A DNA stretch of 64,000 nt from Pontibacter burrus (GCF_010686685.1 NZ_JAAGWD010000003.1:450866-514865); one strand, 5' to 3'; counted from the first letter of the stretch, positions 18,634-28,554 are shown. The notes: generated from the sequence alone by a model not told the origin. Numbers and translations are program-made.

Positions 18634-20982
18634 TTACAGAAACTGCACGGTAATGTAACTGTTGGTATTACGGCCCTGGTCGTCGGTGCAGGAGATTTTA
18701 TACTTACCGGCTCGTGTTGGCTCAAAAAACACCTGTTCGCTGGCTGGGGCGACTTTCAGAAATTTATCGTTGATGTACCAGTAAACCTGCTTTACTTCGT
18801 TGTGTGCGTTAGCGTACAACATGAGCTTTTGTTTTTCTTCCCGTTCTAAAATGTATTCCATTTCGGATGCAGGCGATGTGATAACTGGTGCAAATTCCTG
18901 GAAAATGCGGCTGCAAGCAGGGTTATGACCGGGAATACGCTGGTACGGGATATGCTCTGCGTTATAAAAGCTCAAGATCTCTGGGGCAAGATTCGGATAC
19001 CACTTTTGCAGCACGCCGGTTTCCGGCTGGCAGGTGGTACAATAGGCGTACTTTTCATCCACAGAAACCGCTACTTTTTTCAGGTGTGAACATTTAGATA
19101 CACGTGAAATGCCCGGAATAAATGTATCCATTACCAGATCGGAGCAAAAGCTGTTAGCCGGTGCCCCTGTTGCAGTACAAACTGCACGGTTCGCTACTGA
19201 TTCAGGGGGCGAAAACCAGTTGTTGGGGCTGTTATAGTCTATGGCATTAAAAATATCGAACAACAGTGGTGTGGCCGAATCGGTGCCGTTAAGTTCCGGA
19301 ACGCCTTCCCCTGAAAAGTTGCCTACCCACACACCTACCGTATAGTTTTTGTTGTAGCCAATGCTCCAGGCGTCGCGCCTGCCATACGAAGTGCCGGTTT
19401 TCCAGGCTATTTTAGGTAAATGGGCACTGTTTTGTGCGTTATGCGGCAGATCGGGTCGCAATAGCTGCGTTAGGATCTGGTTTAACATGTATGCCGATGC
19501 CGGGGAGAAAACTTGCTTCTGGACTATAGTTGTATCCTGCTGCAGAAACCGGACCGGGCTATAGTTGCCGTTGTTAGCCAGCGCTGCATAAAGCGCCGTA
19601 AGTTCTTCCAGGGTAACGCCACAACCGCCCAGTATCAGCGACAGTCCAAGCTCGTTGCCGTTCCGCTTCATTTCCGAGAACTCAGCCTGCTGCAGTTTTT
19701 TTACAAAGGTGTGCACGCCTACCTGATCCAGCAACTTTACAGCCGGTATATTCAGCGAAGTGGCCAGCGCATGTTCTATCGTTACGTTGCCGTTATAGTT
19801 GCCGAAATAGTTCTGGGGCCGGTAACCAGCATAGTCAACCGGCACATCACTGATAATGGTTTTAGGTGTGATCAATCCTTTATCAATAGCAGTAGCATAA
19901 AGAAAGGGCTTAAGCGTGCTGCCAGGCGAGCGGATGGCCCGTACGCCATCTACCTGCCCGCCATGTGCTGCATCAGAAAAGTCTGCAGAACCCAGGTAGG
20001 CTTCCACTGCTTTTGTTTGATTATTGATGACCAGTACGGCTGCATTATGGATATTCTGGTAACGCAGGCGCTGCATGTAGTTGTAGGCCAGTTGCTCTAC
20101 TTTTTCCTGTATCCGCCGGTTAAGCGTTGTTTTAATGTTCGGCTGATTTCTATAGTTGCGGAACATGCGGTAGGCAAAATGCGGGGCAACTTTGGGGGCC
20201 TCAAGCCGGGTGGCTTCCAAAGGTTCCTGTAGTGCATCTTCCAATGCATCCGCCGGAAAAGCTTTTTCTCTTTTATAGTAATTTAGCCACTTGTTCCGGA
20301 ATGCAACTATAAGCGCATTTTGCCCACCGATGCGTAACGACGATGGCTTATTCGGGATAACGGTTAACGTAACGGCCTGGGCCAGACTTAGTTGATTTGG
20401 CGATTGGTGGAAGAACAGGACAGACGCTGCTTTAACGCCTTCGATGTTGCCACCAAAAGGTACCAGGTTTAAGTATAGTTGCAGGATCTCGTCTTTGCTA
20501 TAGTTCAGCTCCAGTTGCAGCGCCCTAAAAATCTCGATGGCTTTGTTGCGGTAGGTGCGTTTTTGAGGATACAGCAGCCTGGCTACCTGCATGGTTATAG
20601 TGGATGCCCCCGACGTGGTTTTACCTGTTATGAGGTTATAATAAGCCGCCCTGACGATTGCTGCAGGATTTACTCCCGGATGATAGTAGAAATAACGGTC
20701 CTCTTTCAGTAGCACGGCTTTTTTCAGCACCGGATTCAGCTCGTCGGGCTCCAATCGCATACGCCATTTATCATCCTTGCTCAGGAAAGCATTGATCTCA
20801 CTGCCATCAGAAGCCGTGATTACCGGAGAATAAGAGACATTTATAGTTAAGGGATAAAGCCAGTTAAGAACTAAGAAAGCAACTATAGGCGTCAGCAGTA
20901 CAAACGCGAAACCAAACCAACGCCTTTTTATGGCTATTGAGAGCTTAGGAAGTTTAAACGAATGTAGCAAAAGACGCATCAA
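18634..20982 (-). CDS. pbpC: penicillin-binding protein 1C
   Basis: 782-residue bifunctional murein synthase anchored by an N-terminal helix (WFGFAFVLLTPIVAFLVLNWLY). The glycosyltransferase domain shows KEDRYFYYHPGVNP (catalytic Glu94) and TSGASTITMQVARLL. The transpeptidase domain has the SPGSTLKPFLYA active site (Ser355, Lys358) and KTGTSYGRRDAW. The tail is a PBP1C-type C-terminal domain with a Cys-containing segment (CTATGAPANSFC) and a beta-rich end. It follows the alpha-2-macroglobulin gene by 36 bases, the classic yfhM-pbpC pairing. In that model the macroglobulin traps proteases while PBP1C repairs the wall (established for the families). Confidence 0.95.
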   Translation of the reverse strand: MMRLLLHSFKLPKLSIAIKRRWFGFAFVLLTPIVAFLVLNWLYPLTINVSYSPVITASDGSEINAFLSKDDKWRMRLEPDELNPVLKKAVLLKEDRYFYYHPGVNPAAIVRAAYYNLITGKTTSGASTITMQVARLLYPQKRTYRNKAIEIFRALQLELNYSKDEILQLYLNLVPFGGNIEGVKAASVLFFHQSPNQLSLAQAVTLTVIPNKPSSLRIGGQNALIVAFRNKWLNYYKREKAFPADALEDALQEPLEATRLEAPKVAPHFAYRMFRNYRNQPNIKTTLNRRIQEKVEQLAYNYMQRLRYQNIHNAAVLVINNQTKAVEAYLGSADFSDAAHGGQVDGVRAIRSPGSTLKPFLYATAIDKGLITPKTIISDVPVDYAGYRPQNYFGNYNGNVTIEHALATSLNIPAVKLLDQVGVHTFVKKLQQAEFSEMKRNGNELGLSLILGGCGVTLEELTALYAALANNGNYSPVRFLQQDTTIVQKQVFSPASAYMLNQILTQLLRPDLPHNAQNSAHLPKIAWKTGTSYGRRDAWSIGYNKNYTVGVWVGNFSGEGVPELNGTDSATPLLFDIFNAIDYNSPNNWFSPPESVANRAVCTATGAPANSFCSDLVMDTFIPGISRVSKCSHLKKVAVSVDEKYAYCTTCQPETGVLQKWYPNLAPEILSFYNAEHIPYQRIPGHNPACSRIFQEFAPVITSPASEMEYILEREEKQKLMLYANAHNEVKQVYWYINDKFLKVAPASEQVFFEPTRAGKYKISCTDDQGRNTNSYITVQFL

Positions 20983-21018
20983 ACTATAGGTGTCTCAGTA
21001 CTCAAACTCAATGTAATC

Positions 21019-24000
21019 TCATCTCACTTTAACTGTGCCGGCGCCGTGGTAACTATGGTATTCGGCATTGTACATGGCATCGGCACCTACAGGCCCCAGC
21101 TTAAAGGTACCTTTCGATACTGCACGTACTTGGTAAAAGAAGTATTGCTGCTTTGGTTGTGCTGTTGCATAAATGTTGATGCGGTCGTCCCGGATGTCGA
21201 TGTAGTCAGGCAATGCAGGTTGTTGTTTCTGTATCCAACTGAACTCACGTTCGGTCATCAGGCGCGGGTTCTCAATTTCGAAAGCTGCAGGAAGCATGTC
21301 GGTTATAGCTACGTTCGGTATCGTTCTTCCGTCCAGCGACTGCAGGGCTATTCTAACTATAACCAGGTCATTTTGCTTTACTGAGTTGCTGGTTATTTCC
21401 TTACCGTCACGGGTAAAAAAGTTGCGGCGCACCTGCATATAGTTGTCTTCTTGTTTATAGTTGCCGCTCTGGCTTATACCTTCCGCTTCCCAGAAGTAAT
21501 ATAGCGTACCCTTGCCGGAGCTGCGTAACGTAATCGCGCCTGACTTAATCTTATCCTGTAAAACCAAATCCCTATCCTGGTATGTGCCAATTACTTTACC
21601 GTTCTGTAAAACCTGTAGCGTGCTGTTACCTGCATTGCGGCTAGCCAGTTTGCCAAGCGCCATCAAAGCAAAAGCGCGTTCCTGTGTGTTGTACCACCGG
21701 TTAGATCGGAGCTCTTCAGATAAATGCCTTGCAAGCGTGGCAACCTGCGGGTTCTCCGGATCAGCTTCAATCAACCCGTTCAGCGATATGGCCATGTCGC
21801 GCATTGGAGAGTAAAAACTGCCATCCAATGCCCGAACAGACGTTTCGCCGGAGAAGGAGCGGGGTAGTACTTGGTTAAAGCTTTCTCGCCTTCCGTTCAG
21901 GGCGTATGTGCTGGCCAGCAGGTAGCGGCTATCCAGTGAGAGCAGCTCCGGCTTTGCTTTATAGTAGTTCATCGTTGCCCAATCGGGTTTGCCGGCTATA
22001 GTTAGCACATAAAGTGAGTAAGCTGTCTCGCGCGAAGCGATGTATTTGCTTTGCACCTGTCGGCTTGCGTTATAGTAGCGGTATTCTTCCATGCCTTTGC
22101 CTTTTACTTTGCGTTGCAGGTAGGTCAGCGCCTTGTCCAATACCTGTTGTGTTACCGGGTAGCCTGCTTTTCTGGCTTCCAGTAAGAAGTGTGTGGCATA
22201 GGCACTGCTCCACCAGTCGGTATTTTCGGCGCCGGGCCAGTAGGTAAATCCGCCATCGTACTGCTGCGTGAGCTCAATCTTTGTAATTGCTTCCTGCACC
22301 AGGTAAGCCGGGTTGTAGGTCCTATTCTGCTGTGTTTGCTGCAGCGAGCGGGCCAGGTCGGTATAATAAAGCAGCGGGAAGGCCGTGGATGTGGTCTGCT
22401 CCAGGCAACCATGCGGATAGCGCAGTAGGAAGGTTATATCGTCGGTAAACTGTGCCAGTGGCGAATTACTGACGATTAGTTTAGAGGATACCGATGAAGG
22501 GATAAAGTCATGGTTAAGCCTGATCTCTTTTGTGGCACCATCTTTTATAGTCCCGGCTTCGGTTACTTTGGCAAGCGGCGCAGTCGGGCGAACGGTGATG
22601 TCGGTGGTGTTACTGAATTTTTCGCCGAGTGCATTGGTCGTAACGATAACTTTAGCCTGGCCTATATTGGATGCTGCCACTACTTTATAGTTTACACGGG
22701 CCTCAGCGTTCGGTTTTATAGTTACTGATTGAGCAGCTGTGCCTACCAGGCGGAGCGGGCCTGTAACGGTAATGCTGCTGCTGGCCGTTGCGGTATTGGC
22801 CGTTGTATTGGTTAATGTTACCGGTACCAGCATCGTATCTCCCGGGCTAACAAAACGCGGCAGCGCCGTACTGATGACCACCGGATCAGAAACCCGCATC
22901 ATTTTCTCTGCAGAACCAAATGATTTTCCTTTATAAGCTACTGCCATAACCCGCAGCGAGCCAGAAAACTCAGGTATCTTTACTTTAACTATAGCTTCAC
23001 CATTTCCATTCGTTTTCAGATGCTCGCTCCATAATGACACTAGCTTAACGCGCTTGGATGTAAGCGGATTGATGCGCTTCTCCAGGTCATAGCCATCACC
23101 GCCTACACTCGACCTACCTGCCAACTCCGGAAACAGGTAAGGGTACAGGTCATAAGCTTCAGTAGCCAAGGCGCGTTTCTGGTAAAAGTACCCATGCGGG
23201 TTAGGCGTTTTATAGTCTTTGAGTTGCAGGATGCCCTCGTCTACTACAGCCAGCGTAACTTCGGCGTTCGGAACGGTTTTGATCTTCACCTGCTGTTGCC
23301 TGCCCGAGCGTGATACATCAGGTGCTGTAATTGCTACGGCAAGTTTTGTTTCTGATGATGTAACCTGTAGCGGTTTAAAGCCGCGAGCTATAGTTAAAGG
23401 CATACGGTTGTCCTTAACTTGGCGCAATGCGGTAGCCGTGATGTAGACAGTAGGCAGGTGCTCGCTAACTATAGGCAACGTAAGCGAAGCGGCTTTTTTA
23501 TCAGTTTTAAGATAATAATAGCTAAGTACCTGGTCCTGCTCTACGGTTACCAGAATTTTGCCAGCAAATGGTGATTTAAACAGTATTTTTGCCTTATCGC
23601 CAACCGCATAGGTTTCTTTGTCGATAGTTATGTCTACTTCGCCCTCGGTATTAACAGCAAACGAGGTGCTTTCGGTATCGCCCCAGCCATAGGCGTAAAA
23701 CTCCTGCGCCACATAATTATAGGCTCCGGGCCGCATTATACGCAGCTCATACTCACCCGACGAAACAGGGGTAAAGCTGAAGTTTGCTCCGCCAGCTGGC
23801 ACATTAACCTGTTTGCTGAGCACCACATTTTCTTTGCGCTGCGATTTATAGTTATAGTTGTCGGAATATCGCTCTATTACTGATTCGTAGGTGTAGCGCA
23901 CTAGTTGCACCTGTGCTGTAGCGGCTACTGGTTTACCATCGCGATTCAGGGCAAGGAGCGGAATGTGCATTTGCTTTCTGGTGCTCACATAAGCATCAAA

Positions 24001-26439
24001 GGTCCGGATACCGAAATACACCTGTTGCGTGCTTACATCAAACTTGCTCAGCCTGTTAACCGGTCTGCCGGATTCATCAAAAACAGTAGTATAAACCGAA
24101 CCGTCCAGTAACCCAACATCTTTATAGTCTGTCAATTGGAAAGTTTCCTGGCCCTTACCCTGTTCGTTGGTTTCTCCCTGGCGCACGCTGCTTTGTATGT
24201 CTACCGCACCCGAGGTGTTGATATCGAAAGTATAGTCCGGGTAGTTTTTTGGGGAAAATGCTTTCTTTTTAAGGTTGAGCTGTACTTCGTAATTACGGTT
24301 TGCTGCCGGTGGGCCAAACAGGTTTTGCGCTGTTAAATCAACTATAAGTTTATCGCCTGGTATGTAAGATGATTTGTTAAGGATAGCAGTAACCTTCAGG
24401 CGATCCGGCATGAATTCTTCCACACCAATTTTATGAGCGTTTAGCAGCACGTCGTTGCCGGAATACACCTCTATCGTATAGGTGCCTGTAACGGCAGCGG
24501 TGCCTAACACAAAATCAGCAGTAGTGGCGCCTTGCTGGTTCAGTTTTGACTTAATGCTGCGGTACTCTTTGCCATTAGGCAGCAGCAGTTTTAGCTTAAC
24601 AGGCAGGCCGGCTATAGTTTCCCAGTTGGTTGTCCGGATAATGGTGTTGACATGCACCGTATCGCCAGGGCGGTAGAGGTCGCGGTCGCCGTAGATGTAA
24701 GCTTCATACTCCAACTGTCCTAAGCGTTTTCCACCTACATCAAAACGTGAAGTATTGACCTGTGTCTGGCTGTAAGGCATGTAGTTAAAGTCGTGTTCCA
24801 GTCGCGCTGTTATCAGGCCCATTTTAAAATCCGGAGCGACTTTATCTATGTTACTGAACCTTGCTACGCCATCCTTATCAGTAGTAGCTTTATGAATAAC
24901 CTGGTTATTGGTACTGATAAAACGGATCTCAACACCGGGCAAGGTAGTAGCATCGCGGATAGAGTTTGCAAACACAACCACATCGTTCTTACCCTGCTTA
25001 GCTATCAGTCCTATATCAGAAACAGACACGATCTTGGAATCTTTCAGCCAGCTCTTTTCTGTACTGGTCACTGTAATTACATATAGGCCTTTAAACTGGC
25101 TGTCAAAATCCAAGTCATCGAGGTCTAGGTGGAGCAGGCGGTTGCTGCCCTGCTTGCGCAGGCTTTTGGTGTCGTATTCCCGCTCAAAAATGATGTTTCC
25201 GTTGTTGTCGTTCACATCGTAGTAGTAACTCTCGTAATATTCTTCTGCTTCCTGGTCGTAATAGCCGTCGTAGTGTTTGCCTTCCTGCAGGTAGCGCAGC
25301 ATGTTGTTCTCGTAAACTTTGCCAATGCTGACCTTAATGCGTGGCACCTGCACCAGGTTCAGAGCAATGTCGCGGGAGCCTTTGCTGCTCAGGTAAATGC
25401 TTCTGGGGTTTGCAAAAGCTACGGTAGGCTGCAGCGTGTTAAATGTTACCGGATGCCTGTAGCTCTTTCCCATTTCCTTACCTGCTACTCCGGCCAGTTT
25501 TCCGTCTATAGTTAGTGTATAGTTCTCCTGACCCGAAAAATTACCTTGCAGCACCAGGCCGTTATCCAGCCGTTCTACTGTAAAGGTTCTGCGTGGTTCT
25601 ATCGTTAGCAGGCTGTGCAGGTCTGCATTCGTAACTGGTTGTGTGGTGAATACATAGATGCGTTCCTGGCCTTCTTCATATGCGGTGGCAACTTCTGTGA
25701 TCTGCATCTGCCTGCGACTTGGCAGTTCTATTTGGCGTTCTATAGTTTGGGTGGTCTGGTATGTGCTGCCGGGCATGCGCAAGCCCTTGGCTATTGTTAG
25801 CCGAACCGGCACCGCATTATCTGTTTCCTGGCGCAGCCCTTTCAGTTTTATCGTTATGCTCTCGCGGTTACTGCTTACAAGTTCTGCCGGTACTTCGGTA
25901 TTGTTCTGGAACACTTGCAAGGCCTCACGAAGCGACGGCAGGTTAACCGGATAGTTAAAGTAAAGCTGCAGGTTTGCTTCCAGTTCTGTTGGATTATTCT
26001 CGTTCAGTGTCCAGTAAGAGTTGGTTTTAGTAAGCGCCAGGTAAGGCGTATGAAAGGTAAAGCCCTGTCCGCTGGGTATCTTATAGTTGCTGCCAGTATG
26101 AAGCAGCAGTTTATCTGTTAACTCGGCCTGGTAGTTTGTACTTGGTGCAAAAGGCCTAGAAGGGGAGAACACTAATTCATCGGGGGCAGTCCATTTAAAC
26201 TGGCCGGGCACTGCCGGCCTGATGCTGATATAAGGTATCGTATCCCATTGATTCAGTAAGGAGTCTGAGACGAGATCTTTATTAAATTTAAATACCAGGT
26301 TCTGTTCCTGTGCTATCTGTTGTTCAAAATTCCGGCTTTCGAGGTATAGTTCATCACTCGGGCGGTTGCAGGCAGCGGTAAAGGCTATTATACTTAACAG
26401 CGAGTATGCCTTTAGTAAGTACTTCAGGGATTTTTTCAT
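21019..26439 (-). CDS. yfhM: bacterial alpha-2-macroglobulin lipoprotein
   Basis: 1806-residue envelope protease trap. The lipoprotein signal ends in AFTAAC (Cys24). There follow many macroglobulin (MG) beta-domains, including the MG-type motif YGDRDLYRPGDTVHVNTIIR. The thioester motif HGCLEQ has Cys1345 and Gln1348, which can covalently capture an attacking protease after bait cleavage. The following alpha/alpha toroid (YDGGFTYWPGAENTDWWSSAYATHFLLEA) and the final receptor-like MG domain complete the family plan. Many CTATAG cores occur within the gene. It is the first gene of the leftward block with pbpC. The start ATG lies about 145 bases from the divergent glycine-zipper gene. Confidence 0.95.
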   Translation of the reverse strand: MKKSLKYLLKAYSLLSIIAFTAACNRPSDELYLESRNFEQQIAQEQNLVFKFNKDLVSDSLLNQWDTIPYISIRPAVPGQFKWTAPDELVFSPSRPFAPSTNYQAELTDKLLLHTGSNYKIPSGQGFTFHTPYLALTKTNSYWTLNENNPTELEANLQLYFNYPVNLPSLREALQVFQNNTEVPAELVSSNRESITIKLKGLRQETDNAVPVRLTIAKGLRMPGSTYQTTQTIERQIELPSRRQMQITEVATAYEEGQERIYVFTTQPVTNADLHSLLTIEPRRTFTVERLDNGLVLQGNFSGQENYTLTIDGKLAGVAGKEMGKSYRHPVTFNTLQPTVAFANPRSIYLSSKGSRDIALNLVQVPRIKVSIGKVYENNMLRYLQEGKHYDGYYDQEAEEYYESYYYDVNDNNGNIIFEREYDTKSLRKQGSNRLLHLDLDDLDFDSQFKGLYVITVTSTEKSWLKDSKIVSVSDIGLIAKQGKNDVVVFANSIRDATTLPGVEIRFISTNNQVIHKATTDKDGVARFSNIDKVAPDFKMGLITARLEHDFNYMPYSQTQVNTSRFDVGGKRLGQLEYEAYIYGDRDLYRPGDTVHVNTIIRTTNWETIAGLPVKLKLLLPNGKEYRSIKSKLNQQGATTADFVLGTAAVTGTYTIEVYSGNDVLLNAHKIGVEEFMPDRLKVTAILNKSSYIPGDKLIVDLTAQNLFGPPAANRNYEVQLNLKKKAFSPKNYPDYTFDINTSGAVDIQSSVRQGETNEQGKGQETFQLTDYKDVGLLDGSVYTTVFDESGRPVNRLSKFDVSTQQVYFGIRTFDAYVSTRKQMHIPLLALNRDGKPVAATAQVQLVRYTYESVIERYSDNYNYKSQRKENVVLSKQVNVPAGGANFSFTPVSSGEYELRIMRPGAYNYVAQEFYAYGWGDTESTSFAVNTEGEVDITIDKETYAVGDKAKILFKSPFAGKILVTVEQDQVLSYYYLKTDKKAASLTLPIVSEHLPTVYITATALRQVKDNRMPLTIARGFKPLQVTSSETKLAVAITAPDVSRSGRQQQVKIKTVPNAEVTLAVVDEGILQLKDYKTPNPHGYFYQKRALATEAYDLYPYLFPELAGRSSVGGDGYDLEKRINPLTSKRVKLVSLWSEHLKTNGNGEAIVKVKIPEFSGSLRVMAVAYKGKSFGSAEKMMRVSDPVVISTALPRFVSPGDTMLVPVTLTNTTANTATASSSITVTGPLRLVGTAAQSVTIKPNAEARVNYKVVAASNIGQAKVIVTTNALGEKFSNTTDITVRPTAPLAKVTEAGTIKDGATKEIRLNHDFIPSSVSSKLIVSNSPLAQFTDDITFLLRYPHGCLEQTTSTAFPLLYYTDLARSLQQTQQNRTYNPAYLVQEAITKIELTQQYDGGFTYWPGAENTDWWSSAYATHFLLEARKAGYPVTQQVLDKALTYLQRKVKGKGMEEYRYYNASRQVQSKYIASRETAYSLYVLTIAGKPDWATMNYYKAKPELLSLDSRYLLASTYALNGRRESFNQVLPRSFSGETSVRALDGSFYSPMRDMAISLNGLIEADPENPQVATLARHLSEELRSNRWYNTQERAFALMALGKLASRNAGNSTLQVLQNGKVIGTYQDRDLVLQDKIKSGAITLRSSGKGTLYYFWEAEGISQSGNYKQEDNYMQVRRNFFTRDGKEITSNSVKQNDLVIVRIALQSLDGRTIPNVAITDMLPAAFEIENPRLMTEREFSWIQKQQPALPDYIDIRDDRINIYATAQPKQQYFFYQVRAVSKGTFKLGPVGADAMYNAEYHSYHGAGTVKVR

Positions 26440-26584
26440 CAGAAAGCGGGGATAAAGGGCCTGTAACTTACTTAAAGGTAGAAAATATTTGTATAAAAAA
26501 AGAAAATCAAATTCGGGTTTAAAATTATGGCACGCGAATTGTAACTACCCTCTACAGTTGCGTATAATGTTTTCAACTTAAAGA

Positions 26585-27127
26585 ATGAAAGTCATGAAAA
26601 AGTTAATCAGTTTTGCTCTTTGCCTAGTGTTGTTGGTTGCAGTGTCGTTGAGCGCAACTGCTCAGACCAAAGAACGTAAAGGCTGGAGCCCACAGGCTAA
26701 AGGTGCTGTAATTGGTACTGCTGCTGGCGCAGGTGCCGGTGCAATCATCCATAAGCGTAATAGAGTGGTTGGTGGTGTAGTAGGTGGTGTTGTTGGTGGC
26801 GCTGCTGGTTACGGTATCGGTAAAGCCATAGATAACAAGCAGAAGAAAGAAGAAGCTGAAAGAATTGCTGCTGCTAACCGTGCTGCCGCTGCTAACAGGG
26901 CTGCTAATGCCCGTATGGCCTCTGCACCTAAAGCTAAGAAAGCAGTAACGCCTGCTGTTGCGGCACCTGCTGCTAATGCCTTGGTTGCGAGCACACAAGA
27001 AAATGCTTTTGCAGCAAATGCTAACTCTTTCGAGTACCTGGCTGGTAACATGTTCCTGCCAAACCCACACTTTGGCGATACTGACAAGCCGTACCATACT
27101 TCTGAGTATAGAAGAAAGAGCTGGTAA
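26585..27127 (+). CDS. glycine-zipper (YMGG-like) secreted protein
   Basis: 180 residues. The signal peptide ends ATAQ. A glycine-zipper region follows (GAVIGTAAGAGAGAIIHKRNRVVGGVVGGVVGGAAGYGIGKAIDN), able to form paired membrane-associated helices. After it come an Ala-rich charged helix (KKEEAERIAAANRAAAANRAANARMA) and a low-complexity tail ending EYRRKSW. Glycine-zipper proteins of this type are common, poorly characterised envelope proteins. An internal ATG at 26594 is equally plausible as start. A terminator follows directly. Confidence 0.75.
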   Translation: MKVMKKLISFALCLVLLVAVSLSATAQTKERKGWSPQAKGAVIGTAAGAGAGAIIHKRNRVVGGVVGGVVGGAAGYGIGKAIDNKQKKEEAERIAAANRAAAANRAANARMASAPKAKKAVTPAVAAPAANALVASTQENAFAANANSFEYLAGNMFLPNPHFGDTDKPYHTSEYRRKSW

Positions 27128-27147
27128 AATATTTTACTCTTAACTAT

Positions 27148-27180
27148 AAAAAAACCAGGCTGCTTTGTCTGGTTTTTTTT
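27148..27180 (+). terminator. terminator after the glycine-zipper gene
   Basis: Stem AAAAAAACCAG / CTGGTTTTTTT with a 10-base loop and a long T run, 20 bases after the stop codon. Confidence 0.85.
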
Positions 27181-27239
27181 ATAGCCGTATAAGGCGAAAA
27201 AAAACATCTTGTATTTATTATACACTAAATTCTGAATGT

Positions 27240-27698
27240 ATGAGATCTTTAATAACAATGCTGGTAATGGGGTTTCTGCTGGTATCATGTAGCAAAGCCC
27301 CGGATATAAAAGAAGTACAGGAGCTTAACCGTGCATTTATTGATGCCTGGAACGACCGGGACGAAAATAAGCTGGAAGACATGATGGCCGATGATGTGGA
27401 CTTTGTGCAGGGCGAGATTCATTTTCGGGGCAAATCCGAAGTAATGGACAAGTGGGTAAACGAAACCATCAAAACGATTGACGACCTGCGCCTGAGAACG
27501 ATTAGCTCCGGCATTTCAGGAGACATTGCCTACGAAGCAGGTACATTTACCGTAGATGTTCTCCCAGACGCTCCGGGTCAGCCAGGTGGCGAAGGGGAAG
27601 GTAACTTTATGTTACTCTGGAAGAAAGCAGAAGACGGTACCTGGAAACTAAGCTATGCACAGTTAGAGGACTTACCAGTGCAGGTAAAACTTCGCTAA
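27240..27698 (+). CDS. lipoprotein with SnoaL/DUF4440-like fold
   Basis: 152 residues starting MRSLITMLVMGFLLVSCSKAP, a clear lipobox (LVSC). I reject the longer frame from 27165, which would run through the upstream terminator. The mature domain (IKEVQELNRAFIDAWNDRDENKLEDMMADDVDFVQGEIHFRGKSEVMDKWVNETIKTI ... WKLSYAQLEDLPVQV) matches the NTF2-like fold of ketosteroid-isomerase/DUF4440 proteins. Ligand or activity unknown. A strong hairpin follows. Confidence 0.78.
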   Translation: MRSLITMLVMGFLLVSCSKAPDIKEVQELNRAFIDAWNDRDENKLEDMMADDVDFVQGEIHFRGKSEVMDKWVNETIKTIDDLRLRTISSGISGDIAYEAGTFTVDVLPDAPGQPGGEGEGNFMLLWKKAEDGTWKLSYAQLEDLPVQVKLR

Positions 27699-27722
27699 GT
27701 CTTAACTATAAAATTAATCTGT

Positions 27723-27768
27723 AAAAAGCACAGGCTGCCATGTTTTACAACGGCAGCCTGTGCTTTTT
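27723..27768. terminator. terminator after the NTF2-like lipoprotein gene
   Basis: Perfect 17-bp stem from AAAAAGCACAGG to CCTGTGCTTTTT with a 12-base loop. It is symmetrical A/T runs make it bidirectional. Confidence 0.9.
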
Positions 27769-27797
27769 AATTTAGTAATATTGGACTGTTTTAAAGC

Positions 27798-27833
27798 AAA
27801 AAAGCCTGCCGGAATTAACCAGCAGGCTTTTGT
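27798..27833 (-). terminator. terminator of tRNA-Met
   Basis: Stem AAAAGCCTGC / GCAGGCTTTT lying just beyond the tRNA 3' end. Read on the reverse strand it is followed by a T run. Confidence 0.75.
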
Positions 27834-27835
27834 TG

Positions 27836-27909
27836 TAGCGGGGAGCAGAATCGAACTGCCGACCTCAGGGTTATGAATCCTGCGCTCTAACCATCTGAGC
27901 TACCCCGCC
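27836..27909 (-). tRNA. tRNA-Met (CAU)
   Basis: 74-base cloverleaf on the reverse strand. The acceptor GGCGGGG pairs with CCCCGCU (G-U first pair), the discriminator is A, the D-arm is GCTCAGATGGTTAGAGC, the anticodon loop is TTCATAA (CAU) and the T-arm is GGCAGTTCGATTCTGCT. CCA is not encoded. The acceptor has a paired first position and the anticodon stem lacks three G-C pairs, so this is not the initiator. Elongator Met is favoured. A CAU tRNA-Ile2 modified with lysidine cannot be fully excluded by eye. Confidence 0.9.
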
Positions 27910-28044
27910 GAATTGTGGTGCAAATGTAGGTAAAAGTTTTAATACCGCACAATACCTTCGTCAGAAAAAAAATATTTTATTTTCGATATATTAATAGAAT
28001 CAAAAAATAACACTATACTTACTCAGTCACTTACCATTCTAACT

Positions 28045-28449
28045 ATGATTAAGTCTACTAAAACAAAATTTGTTGAAGAGTACGCGATAAATGCTTCCGC
28101 TAAAATTTTATATCCATACCTGAGTACGGCCGGCGGCCTTGTGCAGTGGTTCTGCGATGATGTAGTGGTGGAGGAGAACAAAGTGTTTAATTTTTTGTGG
28201 GATGGCAGCAACCACTATGCTGAGCTCACAAACTATCGCTTAAACCGCTCTGTACGTTTCATGTTCCTGGACGAAAACAGAAACCATGTATCAGATGCCT
28301 CTTATATCGACTTCTCTATTGAGACAAGTGAGCTAACGCAAGAGCAGTTTCTGAAAGTAACAGACTATTCTGAAGAAAATGATGTGGAAGAGTTGGCCGA
28401 GTTGTGGGACCACCTGATGCAGAAATTAAGAGAAATAGTAGGAGGGTAG
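28045..28449 (+). CDS. START-like (SRPBCC) domain protein
   Basis: 134 residues, cytoplasmic. The START/SRPBCC-like fold is suggested by TKFVEEYAINASAKILYPYLSTAGGLVQWFCDDVVVEENKVFNFLWDGSNHYAELTNY, with a C-terminal helix (EELAELWDHLMQKLREIVGG). Such small proteins are conserved in Bacteroidota and annotated as START-like, and they may bind a hydrophobic ligand. The next gene (LptF/G permease) starts about 105 bases later, and conserved linkage would hint at an envelope-lipid role, which is inference only. Confidence 0.8.
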   Translation: MIKSTKTKFVEEYAINASAKILYPYLSTAGGLVQWFCDDVVVEENKVFNFLWDGSNHYAELTNYRLNRSVRFMFLDENRNHVSDASYIDFSIETSELTQEQFLKVTDYSEENDVEELAELWDHLMQKLREIVGG

Positions 28450-28471
28450 CGCGCTGTCTTATTCCGCTGCG

Positions 28472-28479
28472 TATCTTTG
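28472..28479 (+). promoter_or_regulatory. Bacteroidota -7 element TATCTTTG upstream of the LptF/G gene
   Basis: Exact TAnnTTTG consensus followed by CAC, 23 bases beyond the preceding stop codon and 76 bases before the permease ATG. No clear -33 box. Confidence 0.55.
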
Positions 28480-28554
28480 CACGTTTTTTGGGGGATGTGT
28501 GTTAAACTATAAGCCCATTGCGCAGGCAAAGCCGTGGTGGTTTATTTGCTCTTA

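Noticed and set aside
24793..25515. ORFs on the + strand inside the alpha-2-macroglobulin gene
   Set aside because: They are antisense to a continuous, well-supported 1806-codon gene.
27165..27239. Upstream extension of the NTF2-like lipoprotein
   Set aside because: It would translate the preceding terminator and place the lipobox internally.
27836..27909. Initiator tRNA-fMet
   Set aside because: The acceptor has a paired first position, and the anticodon stem lacks the three G-C pairs typical of initiators.
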